IMG/VR virus record: IMGVR_UViG_3300042372_000620
Coordinates: 1 to 59,723 of that record
Length of the DNA stretch: 59,723 bases
Source: a virus
Direction: 5' to 3' (one strand)
The notes beneath the pieces are model-generated. The model saw only the letters and a list, made by a program, of their open reading frames with translations. It did no database searches and was not told the DNA's origin. Both the position numbers and the translations under genes were made by a program. This document shows positions 57,512-59,723 of this stretch, piece by piece; the stretch's first letter is position 1, and each line of letters opens with the position of its first letter.

Positions 57512-58238
57512 TACAATCTCCTAAAATAATACACCGAAAAAAATTCAAAACAATTCTGATAAAACTCATACTACCAGAAACATAACAATTAATTGTAGTG
57601 TTTTTTGGAATATATTTTATAGGAAACGGAATCATGTTCTCTGAAATATGATCATGCTCAAAAGCTATTCTGTTATAATTAGACATTGCTGTTAAAAAAT
57701 TATCTATTTTTTTAGAGGCTAAACTTCTTTTCCATATTAATTCTAATATGTTTGGATCATTTTTTTTTACAAAAGGAGGCCAATAATCTTTATTACTACA
57801 TATAGCAAAACAGTTTGTGTGAAATGCATCTGGCGACCAATAAAAAACAACACCGTTTGCACCACGATTCATTTCATTTATCATTAAATCAAAACCATAA
57901 TTAGTTATAATTATATCTGATGCTTGAACTATGCAGAAAGAATTTGGATAAGTCCTAAAGACATTTTCTAAACCAAGTCTTATGTTATTCGCCTCATAAA
58001 AAGTTGTTGCTACCTTTAAATTTTCTCTTGGTAAAACATGTCTTGTTATTAATAATTCTATTATTTTATCTTCAATCAATTCATTCAATAACCAATATCT
58101 ACTTGGTTCTGGATCTGCCCAAACTACAAATATGCTTGGAAAATTATTTGCAAAGATACTTTTAGATTTAATATTTTTTATCGAATTAACAAATTCATAG
58201 TACCTTCTATGCAATGTTATCAGTATCACCGTTTTCAT
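57492..58238 (-). CDS. Putative GT-A-like glycosyltransferase/nucleotide-sugar protein
   Basis: A 248-residue protein from ATG 58238 (MKTVILITLHRRYYEFVNSI). A second ATG at 58250 would add four residues; neither has a strong ribosome site. The opening strand-helix pattern, FPSIFVVWADPEPSRY, and a later F-C-I-V-Q-A-S-D-I-I-I (strand then acidic, at the position of the D-x-D metal site) are GT-A-like, but the metal motif is incomplete (A-S-D). A second Asp/His cluster (H-D-H-I-S-E) lies near residue 200. It overlaps the portal gene by 32 bases and the next by 20, and its C-terminal codons contain a GGTGTAT motif. A degenerate or atypical transferase is the best guess. Confidence 0.5.
   Translation of the reverse strand: MKTVILITLHRRYYEFVNSIKNIKSKSIFANNFPSIFVVWADPEPSRYWLLNELIEDKIIELLITRHVLPRENLKVATTFYEANNIRLGLENVFRTYPNSFCIVQASDIIITNYGFDLMINEMNRGANGVVFYWSPDAFHTNCFAICSNKDYWPPFVKKNDPNILELIWKRSLASKKIDNFLTAMSNYNRIAFEHDHISENMIPFPIKYIPKNTTINCYVSGSMSFIRIVLNFFRCIILGDCNGKNNC
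57525..57535 (-). promoter_or_regulatory. Recurrent GGTGTAT motif upstream of the 57260-57511 gene
   Basis: Minus-strand GGTGTATTATT, preceded by seven T and a C and followed by TTAGGAG. It lies inside the last codons of the GT-like gene (F-R-C-I-I-L), 18 bases before ATG 57511. Confidence 0.5.
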
Positions 58239-59723
58239 ATGGCATCTCATTTACTCTGTAAATCGCTATTGATGATGCCTCAATCTTTCTTCTCATTTCA
58301 GTATTTGGTTGAGTACCTTCTTTTTCTATGTATTTTTTAGTTGCTATACTGACAATAGTTCTTATTTTTAAAGGTATTTCCATATTTGTAGATATTATTC
58401 CTTTAATTAAATCCTTGTCTACTTTTTGGTCTGCTTCAATTTGGCAGAGTATATGGAACTTTGTTTTTTCTAAGCTTTCAAATTCTTGAGATGAAAGCTC
58501 TCTAAGATTTTTTTTGTTTAAAGAAGATAAATAAGCAGCGTTAACATGCTCAGATATATTTTTTTGACAAAGCTCTGCCCATGCCATTGTATCTACTAAT
58601 CTAGCAGCAGTTTTTGGAACAATGACTTTCTTTTTTCTTTTTTCAGAATCTTTAACGCCAACTGGTCTTCCTTGTCCAGAAATTCCTTTTGGACTTTGAG
58701 AATTATCTTCTGTAGTTGGTTTAGGTTGATCAATCACAGGTGCTGGAGTTTGAACATCTATACCAAAATCTTTTGGTGACATTATACCCATTTGAACCCA
58801 CATCTTTTTAAGATCATCTTCAACTTGTGGATTATGCCAAGGTCCAGCTTTCTTAGGTATTTTACCACTTTCTCGTTTACGCATTTCACGCTTTCTTCTG
58901 ACGGTTTCAATCTCAGGAATAAGATCAAACCTTTCTTGAATTGCTTCTTCGCTAATAAGATCACGATCCATAAGATCAATAAGCAATCTTTTTTCAGCAG
59001 CTTCATCAGAAAGTGTATGTTGGTCAAATACAATTTGGGCTGGAACTTTAAATCCCATAGCCTGTTGAACAAGCTTGATTTCTTTATCCCAAAACGCAAT
59101 CATTAAAGAGCGACCATAATCAAGTCTTTCAATCAGCGTTCTTAAGCTGATATAATTATTTGAAAATCCTTGCCCTGCTGGTAAACCAGTTAAAGATGGG
59201 GGTATACCCAATCCAGCAAATATTGCATTTAAAATTGGCTTGTATTTTTCTTCGCCTAAAAAAGCTGCAACATCAGTTGATGTTTCTTTAAAATCTAATT
59301 CTGGACCCCAAATTAAATCTATTGAACCACCACCAACATTGTTCATAAGCATGTCTGCCAAACGACCTATGGCTGTTTCAGTTGGCAAAATCTTGTGTTC
59401 AAGCGAGCCTAATTTCCACACACGAATATGACTAACAGCACCATCTAATGCTGCAAGATCTGCAAGCTTCATCTTCTTAAGCATCATTAAGTCTTCAAGT
59501 ATGCAATATGTCATGGGCCTTGCCCAAACTTGCCAATCATCTCTTTTATAATAAATAGCACTAGTCTTATCTGCTGGAAGAGGTAAAGCTTTACCGCCCT
59601 GAGATACAGATGTTAAACTCTGCAAAGAAATTCCAGCAACCAAATCTTTTTCAATAGTATCTTTTGGATTTTTTATTTTTTTCAGCAAAGATTCTGGAAT
59701 TCTAACGCCATACCTAAATGAAT
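58207..59723 (-). CDS. Portal protein (5' end outside the window)
   Basis: The frame is open to the right edge (the last visible codons give S-F-R-Y-G-V-R-I-P-E-S-L-L-K-K), so the true start is beyond the window; about 504 residues are visible. Portal-type phrases: A-R-P-M-T-Y-C-I-L-E-D-L, then G-I-P-P-S-L-T-G-L-P-A-G, L-R-T-L-I-E-R-L-D-Y-G-R, W-D-K-E-I-K-L-V-Q-Q-A-M-G-F, and L-I-D-L-M-D-R-D-L-I-S-E-E-A. The C-terminal about 180 residues are Lys/Pro/Gln-rich then helical, a common portal tail. It is followed by a GT-like gene, an unusual insertion between portal and protease. The terminase genes are presumably further right, outside this window. Confidence 0.8.
   Translation of the reverse strand, partial: SFRYGVRIPESLLKKIKNPKDTIEKDLVAGISLQSLTSVSQGGKALPLPADKTSAIYYKRDDWQVWARPMTYCILEDLMMLKKMKLADLAALDGAVSHIRVWKLGSLEHKILPTETAIGRLADMLMNNVGGGSIDLIWGPELDFKETSTDVAAFLGEEKYKPILNAIFAGLGIPPSLTGLPAGQGFSNNYISLRTLIERLDYGRSLMIAFWDKEIKLVQQAMGFKVPAQIVFDQHTLSDEAAEKRLLIDLMDRDLISEEAIQERFDLIPEIETVRRKREMRKRESGKIPKKAGPWHNPQVEDDLKKMWVQMGIMSPKDFGIDVQTPAPVIDQPKPTTEDNSQSPKGISGQGRPVGVKDSEKRKKKVIVPKTAARLVDTMAWAELCQKNISEHVNAAYLSSLNKKNLRELSSQEFESLEKTKFHILCQIEADQKVDKDLIKGIISTNMEIPLKIRTIVSIATKKYIEKEGTQPNTEMRRKIEASSIAIYRVNEMPYENGDTDNIA

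Noticed and set aside
1-59723. Diversity-generating retroelement, integrase, tRNA or rRNA genes
   Set aside because: No reverse transcriptase, template/variable repeat pair, recombinase motif or cloverleaf was seen.

Overview
This window is the late, virion-building half of a large tailed bacteriophage (or prophage) genome. It is AT-rich, almost fully coding, and packed with short or overlapping gene junctions and AGGAG-type ribosome binding sites. No rRNA, tRNA, integrase, IS or host metabolic gene was seen, and no gene-free stretch exceeds about 110 bases. The host cannot be named from this sequence. No tail sheath or T4-type baseplate gene was recognised. Together with a 4984-residue tape measure protein, this suggests a siphovirus with a non-contractile tail of about 0.75 micrometres.

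Left edge (1-923, + strand): the 3' end of a gene with an E-x-R-A-x-G-R-A-L motif, a zinc-ribbon protein and a small ORF. These run head-on into the late operon. Everything else is on the minus strand and is read from right to left.

Head module (59723-54281): portal (start lies outside the window), a GT-A-like protein, a small unknown, a prohead protease fused to a scaffold with its own internal start, a decoration-like protein and the major capsid protein, closed by a terminator hairpin.

Fibre and adhesin module (54242-35778): a zinc-ribbon protein; two collagen-like fibre proteins of 2769 and 794 residues with Gln-rich G-x-Q-G repeats; a small beta protein; three tandem tail-collar proteins; a DUF4376-like protein; a membrane protein; a 41-residue gene; a mucin-like Thr-tract and Cys-module adhesin; and a smaller protein sharing its C-terminal domain.

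Connector and tail module (35729-880): head-tail adaptor, a small beta protein with a terminator, a GT-A glycosyltransferase with a D-x-H motif, three neck/completion candidates, the probable tail tube protein with a terminator, three pre-tape-measure genes (two apparently paralogous), the giant tape measure, a LamG plus LF-repeat protein, two paralogous tail proteins, a 1599-residue hub/adhesin with Thr linkers and a coiled coil, and two distal structural proteins.

Two points stand out. First, a GGTGTAT(T/A)-rich motif recurs just upstream of at least six transcription-unit heads on the minus strand and is a candidate phage-specific late promoter or processing site. Second, the phage combines mucin-like Thr tracts (TTTTSAPTTTT) with a glycosyltransferase whose D-x-H and GGE...GG...W...H pattern resembles mucin-type polypeptide GalNAc-transferases. 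This raises the possibility that the phage O-glycosylates its own virion.
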